From: Duganella zoogloeoides
Lineage (GTDB): Bacteria; Pseudomonadota; Gammaproteobacteria; Burkholderiales; Burkholderiaceae_D
Assembly: GCF_034479515.1 (NCBI RefSeq)
Contig: NZ_CP140152.1
Span: 3,348,001-3,412,000, forward strand
Reading direction: 5' to 3'
Length of the DNA stretch: 64,000 nt
The position numbers were made by a program, and so were the translations under genes. Below, one piece after another: positions 1 to 7,751 of the stretch; the stretch's first letter is position 1; every line of letters starts with the position of its first letter. The notes under the pieces are model-generated. The model saw only the letters and a list, made by a program, of their open reading frames with translations. It did no database searches and was not told the origin of the DNA.

Positions 1-626
1 TACGGCAAACCCAGCCCTGCCTGCGGATTGAAACGGAACTGGCCGCCGGTGGCGATCGTCAGCCGGTTGGAAGACGCGCCGCTGCCGGCGCCCGACATTT
101 GCATCAGCGTGCAGCGGGCGCCGGCGGCAGCCAGCGGTGCGACCACCAGCACATCGCCGACATTGAAATCGTAGGGATTGCGGCTATCGACCGCGATCGA
201 ACTTTCGCCAGGGGAATAATTGGAGGCAAGCTTGACCGAGCCGATGCCGGTCTGCGACGTACCGCTGTAAAACGTCACCAGGTCGGGAGCCGCCCCGCGC
301 GACTCGATCACCACCGGCGCGAGCGGCGTGATGTCGAGGCCGCCGCGCTGGGCCACGGCCATACGGTACCCGCGACTGTCGGAGAATTCCGTATTGCAGC
401 CGGCCAGCATGGGATCGTTCAGGCCCCAGCCGGCATCGGCGGCGTCGTTGCTGAGCGAATACAGCGCCAGCATGCCGTTCTGCATCGCGTCCGATCCGCC
501 CACCGCCGCATCCTTGGCCTTTTCGCCGCCGATCACCAGGCGCGTGGCAAAGGTAATCGCCAGCATGCCGATCACGATGCTGACCATGAGTTCGACGATG
601 GAAAATCCGTGGCGGTGGCTAAGCAT
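1..626 (-). CDS. pilW: Type IV pilus minor pilin PilW-like, cut by the window edge
   Basis: The reading frame starts with MLSHRHGFSIVELMVSIVIG, a type III prepilin signal: a short basic leader, then Gly-Phe with Glu at mature position 5 and a hydrophobic helix. PilW-type minor pilins are inserted in the inner membrane, processed by PilD and help prime the type IV pilus. The C-terminus lies beyond base 1, so about 208 codons are visible. The start is 4 bases after the pilV stop, so the gene is the fourth of the operon. PilX and PilY1 genes would be expected next, but this cannot be seen. Confidence 0.8.
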   Translation of the reverse strand, partial: MLSHRHGFSIVELMVSIVIGMLAITFATRLVIGGEKAKDAAVGGSDAMQNGMLALYSLSNDAADAGWGLNDPMLAGCNTEFSDSRGYRMAVAQRGGLDITPLAPVVIESRGAAPDLVTFYSGTSQTGIGSVKLASNYSPGESSIAVDSRNPYDFNVGDVLVVAPLAAAGARCTLMQMSGAGSGASSNRLTIATGGQFRFNPQAGLGLP

Positions 627-630
627 GGCG

Positions 631-1155
631 TCAGTTGGCAATGTAGGCGGTGACGACATGGCGATTCTGCTCGCCGGCAGCCTTGCGCTGCCAGCTGATG
701 CCGATATTCACCTGCGACTGCTGGGTTTGATCCACCACGCGCACCGACAGTTTGGCGCCAGGAATCGCCCGCCTGGTTTCCTGCGCCCACTGCGCCAGAA
801 AGCTGTTGGGCGTGGCGTCTTCGGCCAGGTTGTAGCTGGCCAGGTTGGCAATATCGGTATTCATCGTACCCAGCAGTTTTTCGGCAGCCATGGTGGCTTC
901 GGCACGCATGCTGGCGTCCGACAGCGCCGCATAGGCGCGCGCCTGCAGGCCGATCATGCCGAGCAGGCCGATGCCGAGGATGACGATGGCGATCAGCGCT
1001 TCCAGTAAAGCGATGCCCGATTGGCGCGCGGCCGGATGCGATCGCGACGGCAGCGCGCTGGCGTGCTTCGACATGGCTTTTTTCGACTTCCTCTCGGCGC
1101 CTGGCTTCGCCTGTGAAGTGGCCAGCCCGGCAGCACGGCGACCTGGTGTTTTCAT
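631..1155 (-). CDS. pilV: Type IV pilus minor pilin PilV-like
   Basis: Minor pilin of about 174 residues. The prepilin motif is SGIALLEALIAIVILGIGLLG, near residues 40-60, so the leader is unusually long and basic (RKSKK). The start at 1155 is chosen because its ATG overlaps the upstream TGA as ATGA, with a GGGG stretch about 9 bases before it. An ATG at 1164 overlaps further. An internal ATG at 1074, with a GAGAGGAAG stretch upstream, would give a more usual leader length and is a real alternative. The family joins FimT, PilW and PilX in the pilus-initiating complex. Function is inferred from family and position. Confidence 0.75.
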   Translation of the reverse strand: MKTPGRRAAGLATSQAKPGAERKSKKAMSKHASALPSRSHPAARQSGIALLEALIAIVILGIGLLGMIGLQARAYAALSDASMRAEATMAAEKLLGTMNTDIANLASYNLAEDATPNSFLAQWAQETRRAIPGAKLSVRVVDQTQQSQVNIGISWQRKAAGEQNRHVVTAYIAN

Positions 1156-1817
1156 GGCGGACATCCCCGGCTATCGGTACTCGCCACGCTGGGATTGCAC
1201 TTGGTGGGCATCCCGGCCAGGGTGACCACGAGCGCCACTGGCGGCACGTCGGCGGCGTAGGCGCTGGCCGGAGTCAAGCGCAGGCTCGACAGCCGGTTGC
1301 CCACCACCGGATCGACCCAGCCCAGTGCGGTGTAATACACCTGGCTGGCGCCATCGGGCCGGGTGCTGGGCACCAGCACTTCGTGCGGCGGCAGTGCGCT
1401 GGCCGCGCGGAACACCGACTTCCAGCCATTCTGCCCCTGCGGATCGGCAGCCGAGGCGGCAGCCGTGGTGGACCAGGCGCCTTCGGCGTCGGTGCAGCGC
1501 GCATCGGGCGTCGGGAAGCAGATATCGACCTGCCAGTCCATCTGGCCGGTGGTGACATTCGGCGTGAGCGAAATGCGGCTGTGGCTGTTGTGGGCGATGG
1601 CCTGCCGCCGCGCCAGGCTGAAGCCGTCCGCGTAAAATTCACTGGCGGCACGGGCGCGGTTGGCCAGCAGCCAGTGGCTGGCGTTCGGGATGCCGACCGC
1701 CAGCATGATGCCGATAATCGACACCGTCACCAGCAGCTCGATCATGGTCAAGCCGTGCTGGCTGGCGCTGACAGCGCTCAGTTGGAACACGTGCCGCCCT
1801 TGTGATCGACCCAGCAT
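1152..1817 (-). CDS. fimT: GspH/FimT-family pseudopilin
   Basis: Prepilin of about 221 residues with motif QHGLTMIELLVTVSIIGIML (cleavage after Gly, Glu at +5), followed by a soluble domain of GspH type with several cysteines in the C-terminal half. FimT proteins are minor components of type IV pili, and some bind DNA during natural transformation. The gene overlaps the end of the pilE-like gene and its stop overlaps the pilV start. The ATG at 1817 gives a 22-residue leader. A GTG at 1790 preceded by AAGGG would give a shorter one, so the start is uncertain. Confidence 0.75.
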   Translation of the reverse strand: MLGRSQGRHVFQLSAVSASQHGLTMIELLVTVSIIGIMLAVGIPNASHWLLANRARAASEFYADGFSLARRQAIAHNSHSRISLTPNVTTGQMDWQVDICFPTPDARCTDAEGAWSTTAAASAADPQGQNGWKSVFRAASALPPHEVLVPSTRPDGASQVYYTALGWVDPVVGNRLSSLRLTPASAYAADVPPVALVVTLAGMPTKCNPSVASTDSRGCPP

Positions 1818-2206
1818 GAAGTACTGGTACCCCAGCCGGCCGGGCTGCCCGTCGTGGCGCGGGTGCCGTTCTGGTCCACGGTATACACGAAACCGGCGGT
1901 CTTGCCGGCGCCGGTGGCGGTAAGCTTGTAGCCGGAGGCACTGGCGTCGGTCAGGGTGTAGGTGAAGTTGGCCGTATTGGCCGGGAAACCGGTCGCAGCG
2001 GCAAAGCCATCATAGGTGCGGTTGTTAGACCAGAACTGTTCGGCGGCAGGCTGGGCGCCACCGAGCGCGGAGAACGCTTCGCTCAGGCGGCTGCGGGTGA
2101 CGTAATCGGTATACAACGGAATCGCGACCGCCAGCAAAATGCCGATGATGGCGAGGCTGACCATCAATTCGATCAGGGTGAAGCCGCGTGGCGAGCGTTG
2201 GTGCAT
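1778..2206 (-). CDS. pilE: Type IV pilin PilE-like, first gene of the minor pilin operon
   Basis: 142-residue pilin starting MHQRSPRGFTLIELMVSLAI, a canonical short prepilin leader with Gly/Phe cleavage and Glu at +5. A cysteine pair (SCW...TC) near the C-terminus can form the D-region disulfide typical of PilE and PilA. A GGAGA ribosome site lies 7-11 bases before the ATG, so the longer reading frame upstream is rejected. Together with fimT, pilV and pilW it forms one tightly spaced operon. Whether it is the PilE minor pilin or an alternative major pilin cannot be decided here. Confidence 0.8.
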   Translation of the reverse strand: MHQRSPRGFTLIELMVSLAIIGILLAVAIPLYTDYVTRSRLSEAFSALGGAQPAAEQFWSNNRTYDGFAAATGFPANTANFTYTLTDASASGYKLTATGAGKTAGFVYTVDQNGTRATTGSPAGWGTSTSCWVDHKGGTCSN

Positions 2207-2260
2207 GGCTGTCTCCGGGGGAGTGGTTCCTAGAAACAGTGTAGTGCGGCAAGCTTGCAT

Positions 2261-2273
2261 TTCCCTGAGGGAA
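2261..2273. promoter_or_regulatory. 13-bp perfect palindrome upstream of the pilin operon
   Basis: TTCCCTGAGGGAA reads the same on both strands. It lies about 55 bases upstream of the pilE-like start, between the divergent pilin operon and the cupin gene. Its position suits an operator for either side. No poly-T follows, so it is not a typical terminator. Confidence 0.3.
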
Positions 2274-2372
2274 TGCTGACAAATTGCTGACAGCCATGAG
2301 ATAAGTGGATAGAGTTGCACCTCACGCGGTTCAAAATTGCCGGATGTCAGGGCGGAATCAGAAAGGTCATCG

Positions 2373-2684
2373 ATGAGAATTATTCGTAGTAAAGAGTTCA
2401 CTGCCACCCGCGCCTGGGGAGCGGATGACATCGCCAATATGGGCGGCGTTACGACGCGTCTTCACTGGACCGACAAGCCCTATCAATGGCACATCAACGA
2501 CGGTGAGGAAGTATTTGCTGTGCTGGACGGCACGGTCGATATGCACTACCGGGTCGCCGGCATCGAGCACGTGGCAACCTTGGAAGTTGGCGACGTCTTT
2601 TTTGCCAGCGTGGGATGCGAACACGTGGCCCATCCTCGTGGAGAGGCCCGCATTCTGGTCGTCGAGAGTGAGGGCAGTGTATGA
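2373..2684 (+). CDS. Small cupin-domain protein
   Basis: 103-residue single-domain cupin. The conserved double-stranded beta-helix motifs are visible as WHINDGEEVFAVLDGTVDMHY and the later VGDVFFASVGCEHVAHP. Histidines and glutamates at the expected metal positions (WHIN..EE, EHVAHP) suggest a metal-binding site. The start at 2373 has AAAGG upstream; an ATG at 2337 in frame has no such site. Small cupins of this kind act as isomerases, dioxygenases or ligand sensors, and no substrate can be read from the sequence. Its stop overlaps the next gene (ATGA), so the two products probably act together. Confidence 0.75.
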   Translation: MRIIRSKEFTATRAWGADDIANMGGVTTRLHWTDKPYQWHINDGEEVFAVLDGTVDMHYRVAGIEHVATLEVGDVFFASVGCEHVAHPRGEARILVVESEGSV

Positions 2685-3076
2685 CGAGAATGGAGGCACT
2701 GGCGCGCAAACTGGCTTCGCACCTGACATCGTTCGGACTGGCCAGCCTGCTTGCCGCTACCCTGACTTACATTTCCCTGGCAGTTCCAGGGCGCGTGAGC
2801 GCGGTTTGCGCCAACGTGGGCACGCCCATCTATTGTCCAGTGCTCGCTTATGGGTTTCCGTTGCCATTCCTGGCAGATAACCAGGGTATCTCGCCGGTTG
2901 GTTCAGTCGCCAGAGACCCGTTATCAGTATTGATCGGTGAGGATGATATTTTGTGGGGGCGGTTGGCAATCAACGCTTTGTTCTGGATGCTGGTGTCGAT
3001 AGCCGCTCGGCTGCTGTGGCTACGCCGACGGCGTAATCATGCCCCAGATTCGAAGAATGAACTCTCAGTTCCATGA
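2681..3076 (+). CDS. Small two-helix membrane protein of unknown function
   Basis: 131 residues with no family recognised. A hydrophobic helix runs through about residues 17-36 and a second through about 94-113, followed by an RLLWLRRRR stretch that would anchor the C-terminus in the cytoplasm. Between them lies a loop of about 55 residues with two cysteines (VCANVGTPIYC), probably periplasmic. It starts inside the cupin stop codon, so it is translationally coupled to it. The cupin could provide the ligand-binding part of a small membrane unit, but that is speculation. Confidence 0.55.
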   Translation: MTRMEALARKLASHLTSFGLASLLAATLTYISLAVPGRVSAVCANVGTPIYCPVLAYGFPLPFLADNQGISPVGSVARDPLSVLIGEDDILWGRLAINALFWMLVSIAARLLWLRRRRNHAPDSKNELSVP

Positions 3077-3180
3077 GTCAACACCACAGTATTCGGCATG
3101 CGCCATGGGCACACCCCCAACGCTATATATTGCTAACGATAGTGGTGATGCCATGATCGATAAAGCTTACGGCTTGCGGC

Positions 3181-4248
3181 TCAGGAAAAATGTACCTTGA
3201 ACACCGCCCCCCGACCTGCAATCCCCTCGCCCACCGTCAACACCGCCCCATGCACCTGCGCGATATCGCGCACGATCGCCAGCCCCAGGCCGCTGCCGTG
3301 CGATTTGTCATCGAGCCGCACGTACCGGCTGAAGATAGCGGTCCGGCGTGCGGCAGGAATGCCGGGGCCGTTGTCCTCTACCGCGAGAAAGGCGCGCTCC
3401 TCTGCGACGCCGCAGCGCACCGTCACCGTCCCGCCCGCCGGCGTGTAGCGCAGTGCATTGTCGATCAGGTTATCGATCAGGTCGCGCAGCAGGAAGCGGT
3501 CGCCCGTCACTGGCGCAGGTTGCAATTCAAAACCGAGGTCGATGCCCTTGCGTGCAGCTTGCTCGACAAACAGCTGGATCGCTTCGCCTACCAGGGCCTC
3601 CAGCGCCAGCGGTTCGAGCCGGGCCTTTTCAAAGTGATGCGGTTCGGCGCGCGCCAGTGACAGCAGCTGGTTGGTCTGCCTGATCATGCGCTCGGTGGCC
3701 GCTTGCATCAGGCGCACCGATTGCGCCGTCTCGCGTTCGGCGTGGCGCGCGCCCAACCATTCGAGCTGGGTTTTCAGGCCGGCCAGCGGCGTGCGCAGCT
3801 GGTGCGCCACGTTGGCCAGGAAATCCTGGCGCGCCCTGGCGCCCTCGCCCACCTTTTCCAGCAAGCCGTTCATGGCGGACACCACCGGTTCAAGCTCGTA
3901 CGGCACCCGCGCCGGGTCGAGCGGCGCTAGCTCGTCCGCTTCGCGTGCGCCCAGGTCGGCGCGCAGGCGGCTCAATGGCCGCAGGCCGTTGCTGACTGAA
4001 AACCAGATCAGGCCTATGCTGGCGACGGCAAACACGCCTTCCATCAACAGCAGCGCGCGCAGCACGGCCTGGCGCAACTGCTCCTGCTTGCGCACGGTGT
4101 CGGCGGGAGCCTGGGTGGTGGCCGCTGTCGGTGCCGCCAGGGGCGCCGACAGCGAGGCCAGCTTGTAGGCCAGCACGCCGCCTGCCAGGTTGATCAGCAG
4201 GATCGGACCAATCAGCCACTTGAGCAGCCGCAGCCGGATGCTGGTCAT
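3181..4248 (-). CDS. Two-component sensor histidine kinase (TctE/QseC-like)
   Basis: 355-residue inner-membrane kinase. Helix 1 is about residues 12-30 and helix 2 about 66-86, enclosing a very short Ala/Thr-rich periplasmic loop; a HAMP-like region follows. The H box FLANVAHQLRTPL places the phosphorylated His at 149. N box (DNLIDNALRYTP), G1 (VEDNGPGIP) and G2 (GSGLGLAIV) are intact. The small sensor loop resembles TctE- and QseC-type kinases that sense in or near the membrane. The start ATG overlaps the stop of the response regulator gene (ATGA), so the pair forms one operon. The signal is unknown. Confidence 0.85.
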   Translation of the reverse strand: MTSIRLRLLKWLIGPILLINLAGGVLAYKLASLSAPLAAPTAATTQAPADTVRKQEQLRQAVLRALLLMEGVFAVASIGLIWFSVSNGLRPLSRLRADLGAREADELAPLDPARVPYELEPVVSAMNGLLEKVGEGARARQDFLANVAHQLRTPLAGLKTQLEWLGARHAERETAQSVRLMQAATERMIRQTNQLLSLARAEPHHFEKARLEPLALEALVGEAIQLFVEQAARKGIDLGFELQPAPVTGDRFLLRDLIDNLIDNALRYTPAGGTVTVRCGVAEERAFLAVEDNGPGIPAARRTAIFSRYVRLDDKSHGSGLGLAIVRDIAQVHGAVLTVGEGIAGRGAVFKVHFS

Positions 4249-4937
4249 GGCGCGGTATCGGCAGCCGGGGCCGGAGCCAGTTCCAGCATATAGCCAAAGC
4301 CCCGAATGGTGCGGATCGCCACGCCAGCGTCGGCAATTTTCAGCCGCAGGCGCGACACATAGACTTCCACCGCGTTGAACGTCAGGTCGTCGCCCCACGG
4401 CAAGATCGCCTCGATGATCTGCTGCTTGGAGACCACCCGTGCGCCGTGCTGGAGCAGGTACTCGAGCACGGTCCATTCGCGCACCGACAGGTCCACCACG
4501 CGGTCGCGCACGCGGGCGCGGCGGGTGGCGCAGTCAAGCGTGAGCTCGCCCATGGCCAGCACCGCTGGCGGCTCGCCATGGCGCCGCGCCAGCGCCCGCA
4601 CGCGCGCCACCAGCTCGGCGCTGGCAAACGGTTTGACCAGGTAGTCGTCGGCGCCGGTTTCCAGACCGCGCACGCGGTCTTCGATGGCGTCGCGTGCAGT
4701 AAGCAACAGCACCGGCACCCGGCCGCCGCGCGCGCGCAACCGCCGCACCACTTCGAAGCCGTCCATGCCGGGCAAGCCGATATCGAGCACCACCACCTCG
4801 GCGGCATCGGCGCGGCGCAGCAGCTGGTCGGCAGCGTTGCCGTTATCGACCACCTGCACCGTCATCCCCTGCGCTGTCATCACGCGGCACAAGCCGTCGG
4901 CAATCACGCTGTCGTCCTCCACTACCAGTATCTGCAT
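4245..4937 (-). CDS. OmpR-family response regulator (TctD/QseB-like)
   Basis: 230 residues. The receiver domain (about 1-115) has the acidic pair EDD, phospho-acceptor Asp52 in VVVLDIGLPGMDGFE, the Thr of LLLTA and Lys of YLVKPF. A C-terminal winged helix (about 130-220) contains SVREWTVLEYLL and the wing RTIRGFGYML. It is the partner of the kinase gene that overlaps its 3' end. The cluster of alternating CCTACA/TGTAG words begins only about 55 bases upstream of its start and could be its own binding site, since OmpR-type regulators bind tandem repeats. Target genes are unknown. Confidence 0.87.
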   Translation of the reverse strand: MQILVVEDDSVIADGLCRVMTAQGMTVQVVDNGNAADQLLRRADAAEVVVLDIGLPGMDGFEVVRRLRARGGRVPVLLLTARDAIEDRVRGLETGADDYLVKPFASAELVARVRALARRHGEPPAVLAMGELTLDCATRRARVRDRVVDLSVREWTVLEYLLQHGARVVSKQQIIEAILPWGDDLTFNAVEVYVSRLRLKIADAGVAIRTIRGFGYMLELAPAPAADTAP

Positions 4938-4990
4938 GGTGTGCGCCGTATTTGTTGGATATATGCATTATGCGCCCGCGCCGCTCAGAA

Positions 4991-5045
4991 ACCTACAGTG
5001 CGGCGTAGGACCAGGCCTACAAGGCTGTGTAGCCCATACCTACAA
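4991..5045. promoter_or_regulatory. Five alternating CCTACA / TGTAG(G) words with helical spacing
   Basis: CCTACA occurs at 4992, 5016 and 5039. Between them, in opposite orientation, are CGTAGG near 5004 and GTGTAG near 5027. The spacing is close to 11-12 bases throughout, about one helical turn. The array lies between the divergent response-regulator and Crp-family genes. A 14-bp palindrome (AGGGGGCGCCCCCT) follows directly at about 5045-5058. Confidence 0.45.
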
Positions 5046-5104
5046 GGGGGCGCCCCCTCGTCTTATGTTCGGGAATTAACATTGCCCATACGATGTGACC
5101 TATA

Positions 5105-5120
5105 CGTGAGGTAACTCACA
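5105..5120. promoter_or_regulatory. CRP/FNR-type binding site candidate
   Basis: CGTGA-GGTAAC-TCACA matches the classical CRP consensus TGTGA-N6-TCACA at 9 of 10 defined positions. It lies about 60 bases upstream of a Crp/Fnr-family gene, which suggests autoregulation or control by another CRP protein. Confidence 0.45.
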
Positions 5121-5179
5121 CAAAGCTTTTAATGTAGCGCCTGAAACATCGAGTTAGTCAGACATCAGCGAGGAAAAAT

Positions 5180-5986
5180 ATGATCAACGTCCAAAACAAC
5201 GCCACCATCGCACCGGTACCGCGCCGCATTCCAGCTGGCGCCGACCACGTCAAGGCGTCGTTGCGGCCCGTGGTCACTTACAGCGGCACCCAGCAAAATG
5301 AATTGCTGGCCGCGCTCCCGCGCGACGTCCTCGAATCGCTGTTCGAGCACCTGGAACTGGTGACCCTGCCCTTCGGCAAGGAACTGTTCGAGTGCGGCGG
5401 CACCATGGATTATGTGTACTTCCCCACCACCGCCATCGTCTCGCTGCTGTACGTCATGGAAGACGGCGCCACGACCGAGATTGCCGTGGTAGGCCATGAA
5501 GGAGTGATCGGCGTGTCGCTGTTCGATGGCGAGCGCGCCATGTGCAGCGCCGTGACGCAAGCCGCCGGCTATGGCTATCGCATGAAAACCCAGCACCTGC
5601 GCGCAGCGTTCAGCCAGGGCGGCGCCCTGCCTGCATTGCTGATGCGCTATAACACGGCGCTGTTCGCGCAGATGGCGCAAAACGCCGTCGGTGGCCGCCA
5701 CAGCTCGATCGAACAGAAACTGTGCCGCTGGCTGCTCGACCGTCTCGACCGCTCGCCAGGCAATGCGCTGAAGGTCACGCAGGAAATGATTTCCATCATG
5801 CTTGGCGTGCGCCGCGAGAGCATCACCGCCGCAGCCGGCAAGCTGCAGGACGAGGGTCTGATCACCTACCGCCGCGGCAATATCACCGTGCTCGACCGCT
5901 CGGCGCTGGAAGCGTATGCCGGTGAATGCTACAAGGTCGCCAAGACCGAATACGACCGCCTGCTGGTCGATGTCGGCCGCTGCTGA
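5180..5986 (+). CDS. Crp/Fnr-family transcriptional regulator
   Basis: 268 residues. An N-terminal tail of about 40 residues precedes a cyclic-nucleotide-binding-type beta barrel (about 45-165; LPFGKELFECGG, YVYFPTTAIVSLLYVMEDG). A C-terminal winged helix follows (about 175-250; KVTQEMISIMLGVRRESITAAAGKLQDEGLITYRRGNI). The ligand-contact residues of true CRP are not evident and the cysteine cluster of FNR is absent, so neither cAMP nor an iron-sulfur cluster is supported. GAGGAA lies about 10 bases before the ATG. The CRP-like box upstream suggests self-control. Confidence 0.85.
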   Translation: MINVQNNATIAPVPRRIPAGADHVKASLRPVVTYSGTQQNELLAALPRDVLESLFEHLELVTLPFGKELFECGGTMDYVYFPTTAIVSLLYVMEDGATTEIAVVGHEGVIGVSLFDGERAMCSAVTQAAGYGYRMKTQHLRAAFSQGGALPALLMRYNTALFAQMAQNAVGGRHSSIEQKLCRWLLDRLDRSPGNALKVTQEMISIMLGVRRESITAAAGKLQDEGLITYRRGNITVLDRSALEAYAGECYKVAKTEYDRLLVDVGRC

Positions 5987-6138
5987 TCGCAGGCCGTTAT
6001 CGCCGCTGCGCCGTTGATCAACGTATCTCTTGCTTGCGCTACCACCGGCCGTAACGAGCCGCGCATCATGGTTTCAAGAACTCCCCGGCCAAGGCGGTGG
6101 CGCGCAAGCAGCGCCTCTTTCCTTACCGGGAAAGCGTT
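5987..6138. other. Short convergent intergenic stretch
   Basis: Between the Crp-family gene and the 3' end of the CHASE3 kinase gene on the other strand. I see no gene and no convincing T-tailed hairpin in it. Confidence 0.4.
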
Positions 6139-7599
6139 CTAAGCGGCAGGCGCAGCCCGGCGCTCTTCCATCATGAAAACGGGCGCGGCCCGTTTTTCTT
6201 CTTGCGGCGCCACATTGTCATGTACGGGTATCGCCACTTCGATGCAGGTGCCGCAGTCATTGCGGCCGCGCCGGATATTCAGGGTACCGCCCAGCAGCAA
6301 GGCGCGTTCGCGCATGCCCAGCAAGCCATGCGACATCGGCTTGGCGATATTGGCGGCGGAAATGCCGACGCCATCATCGATGATGCGCAGCATCAGTCCT
6401 TCCTGGTTACGATTGAGCATGACCGACACCCGGCTGGCCTTGGCGTATTTGCGAATATTGTTCAGCGACTCCTGGACTATGCGGAAGAGCGCAATCGACA
6501 GGTCGCCGGCATCGCGCGTCAGCAATTCGATCTCGTCGTCCACGTCGCAGTCGCAGCGCACCGTCGCCATGCGGGAAAATTCCTGGCAATAGCTTTCAAT
6601 CGCCGCGCACAGGCCCAGGTTGTCCAGCAGGCTCGGGCGCAGGTTCTCGACGATGCGGCGCTTCATTTCCACCACTTCCACCAGCGAACCGCGCGCACGC
6701 TTGAGCTGGGCCGCCAATTCGGGATCGGTCTTTTGCAACTTCATGGTGACCGCTGCAATATCCATGTTGATGGACGTCAAATGAGCGCCGATTTCATCGT
6801 GCAGCTCGCGTGACAGCCTGACTTTTTCTTCCTCGCTGATGCTGATCAGGTGGCGCGACAATACAGACAGCTGCTCGGTGCGCTGCTCGACCTGCGATTC
6901 CAGGTTTTCGTTGGCAATTTTCAGCGCGTGCTCGGCCTCGGCGCGGGTGGCGAAGCTGCGCCCCACCAGTTGATAAAACATGATCAGCACCACGATGGCA
7001 ACGGCATTGATGCCCATGCCCAGTATTACAGCCTTCTGGTATTCCTCGTAGAACATGGCGCTGCGGGCCTTGAGCGTTTCGTTCTGCTCCTGCTCCATGA
7101 TCACCACCTGCAGACGGATCTCATCCATGCTGGCGCGGCCGTCGCTCACGCGCGCGATCTTGACGATTTCGCTGAGCCCGCCTTCGCGATAGACGTCGAG
7201 CGACTGGGTCATGATGGTCAGCCGGCGGCGTACCAGGGTTTTTAATTGCGCCAGGTTTTTCAGCTGGTTGGGATTATCAGCCAGCAGCTTTTCCAGCTCG
7301 CGGAACTCCGCTTCGCTCTCGGCCAACGCGGTGCGCGTAGGGCCGAGGTAAGCGTCATGGTCGGACAGGAAATAGCCGCGCATGCTGCTCTCGGCGTCGA
7401 GTACCAGCACGTTCAGGTATTGGAGACGGTCGGCGACGCGGGCGGTCTGGCCGATCAGGACCTGGGCGCCGCGCAGCGCCTGCAGGTTGTGGAACAGGCT
7501 GAACCCGTTAACGATCAACAATAAGGCACAGGTGACGCACAGGACAGTCTTGTACAGCGGCAAGCGACGATGCGGCGCTGAATCGACGGTGAAATACAT
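6139..7599 (-). CDS. CHASE3-domain sensor histidine kinase (NarX/DegS-type transmitter)
   Basis: 486 residues. Membrane helix 1 is about residues 17-36, then comes an extracytoplasmic CHASE3-like helical domain (about 40-185; typical DAESSMRGYFLSDHDAYL). Helix 2 is about 190-212, with a short coiled coil after it. The HisKA_3 transmitter has the phospho-His in RLSRELHDEIGAHL near residue 265, and the ATPase domain has ESLNNIRKYAKAS and DDGVGI. Kinases of this type pair with NarL/FixJ regulators, and one lies directly upstream on the same strand (7752-8384). The C-terminal tail of about 30 residues is probably disordered. Confidence 0.87.
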   Translation of the reverse strand: MYFTVDSAPHRRLPLYKTVLCVTCALLLIVNGFSLFHNLQALRGAQVLIGQTARVADRLQYLNVLVLDAESSMRGYFLSDHDAYLGPTRTALAESEAEFRELEKLLADNPNQLKNLAQLKTLVRRRLTIMTQSLDVYREGGLSEIVKIARVSDGRASMDEIRLQVVIMEQEQNETLKARSAMFYEEYQKAVILGMGINAVAIVVLIMFYQLVGRSFATRAEAEHALKIANENLESQVEQRTEQLSVLSRHLISISEEEKVRLSRELHDEIGAHLTSINMDIAAVTMKLQKTDPELAAQLKRARGSLVEVVEMKRRIVENLRPSLLDNLGLCAAIESYCQEFSRMATVRCDCDVDDEIELLTRDAGDLSIALFRIVQESLNNIRKYAKASRVSVMLNRNQEGLMLRIIDDGVGISAANIAKPMSHGLLGMRERALLLGGTLNIRRGRNDCGTCIEVAIPVHDNVAPQEEKRAAPVFMMEERRAAPAA

Positions 7600-7644
7600 C
7601 CTCTTCCTTCAATCAGTAAGGCGACAGCACGCCCAAGCCAATCA

Positions 7645-7689
7645 ATTATAGACGGGAAGTAAGATGAGTGCGCACTGCAACAGTGCGCA
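7645..7689 (-). promoter_or_regulatory. TATAAT promoter element with overlapping 9-bp inverted repeat
   Basis: On the minus strand TATAAT (7650-7645) lies about 45 bases before the CHASE3 kinase start. Upstream of it, where a -35 box should be, is a perfect inverted repeat with arms TGCGCACTG (7669-7677) and CAGTGCGCA (7681-7689) around a 3-base loop. No consensus -35 box is visible, so the repeat is likely an activator or repressor site. Confidence 0.5.
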
Positions 7690-7751
7690 AAGAAAAGATA
7701 GATGCCCGCCCGCACCACAGGAAATTTCCCCGTGGAATCAGGCATGGTTTG

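Noticed and set aside
5045..5058. AGGGGGCGCCCCCT as a terminator
   Set aside because: There is no loop and no T tract on either strand; an operator or chance palindrome is more likely.
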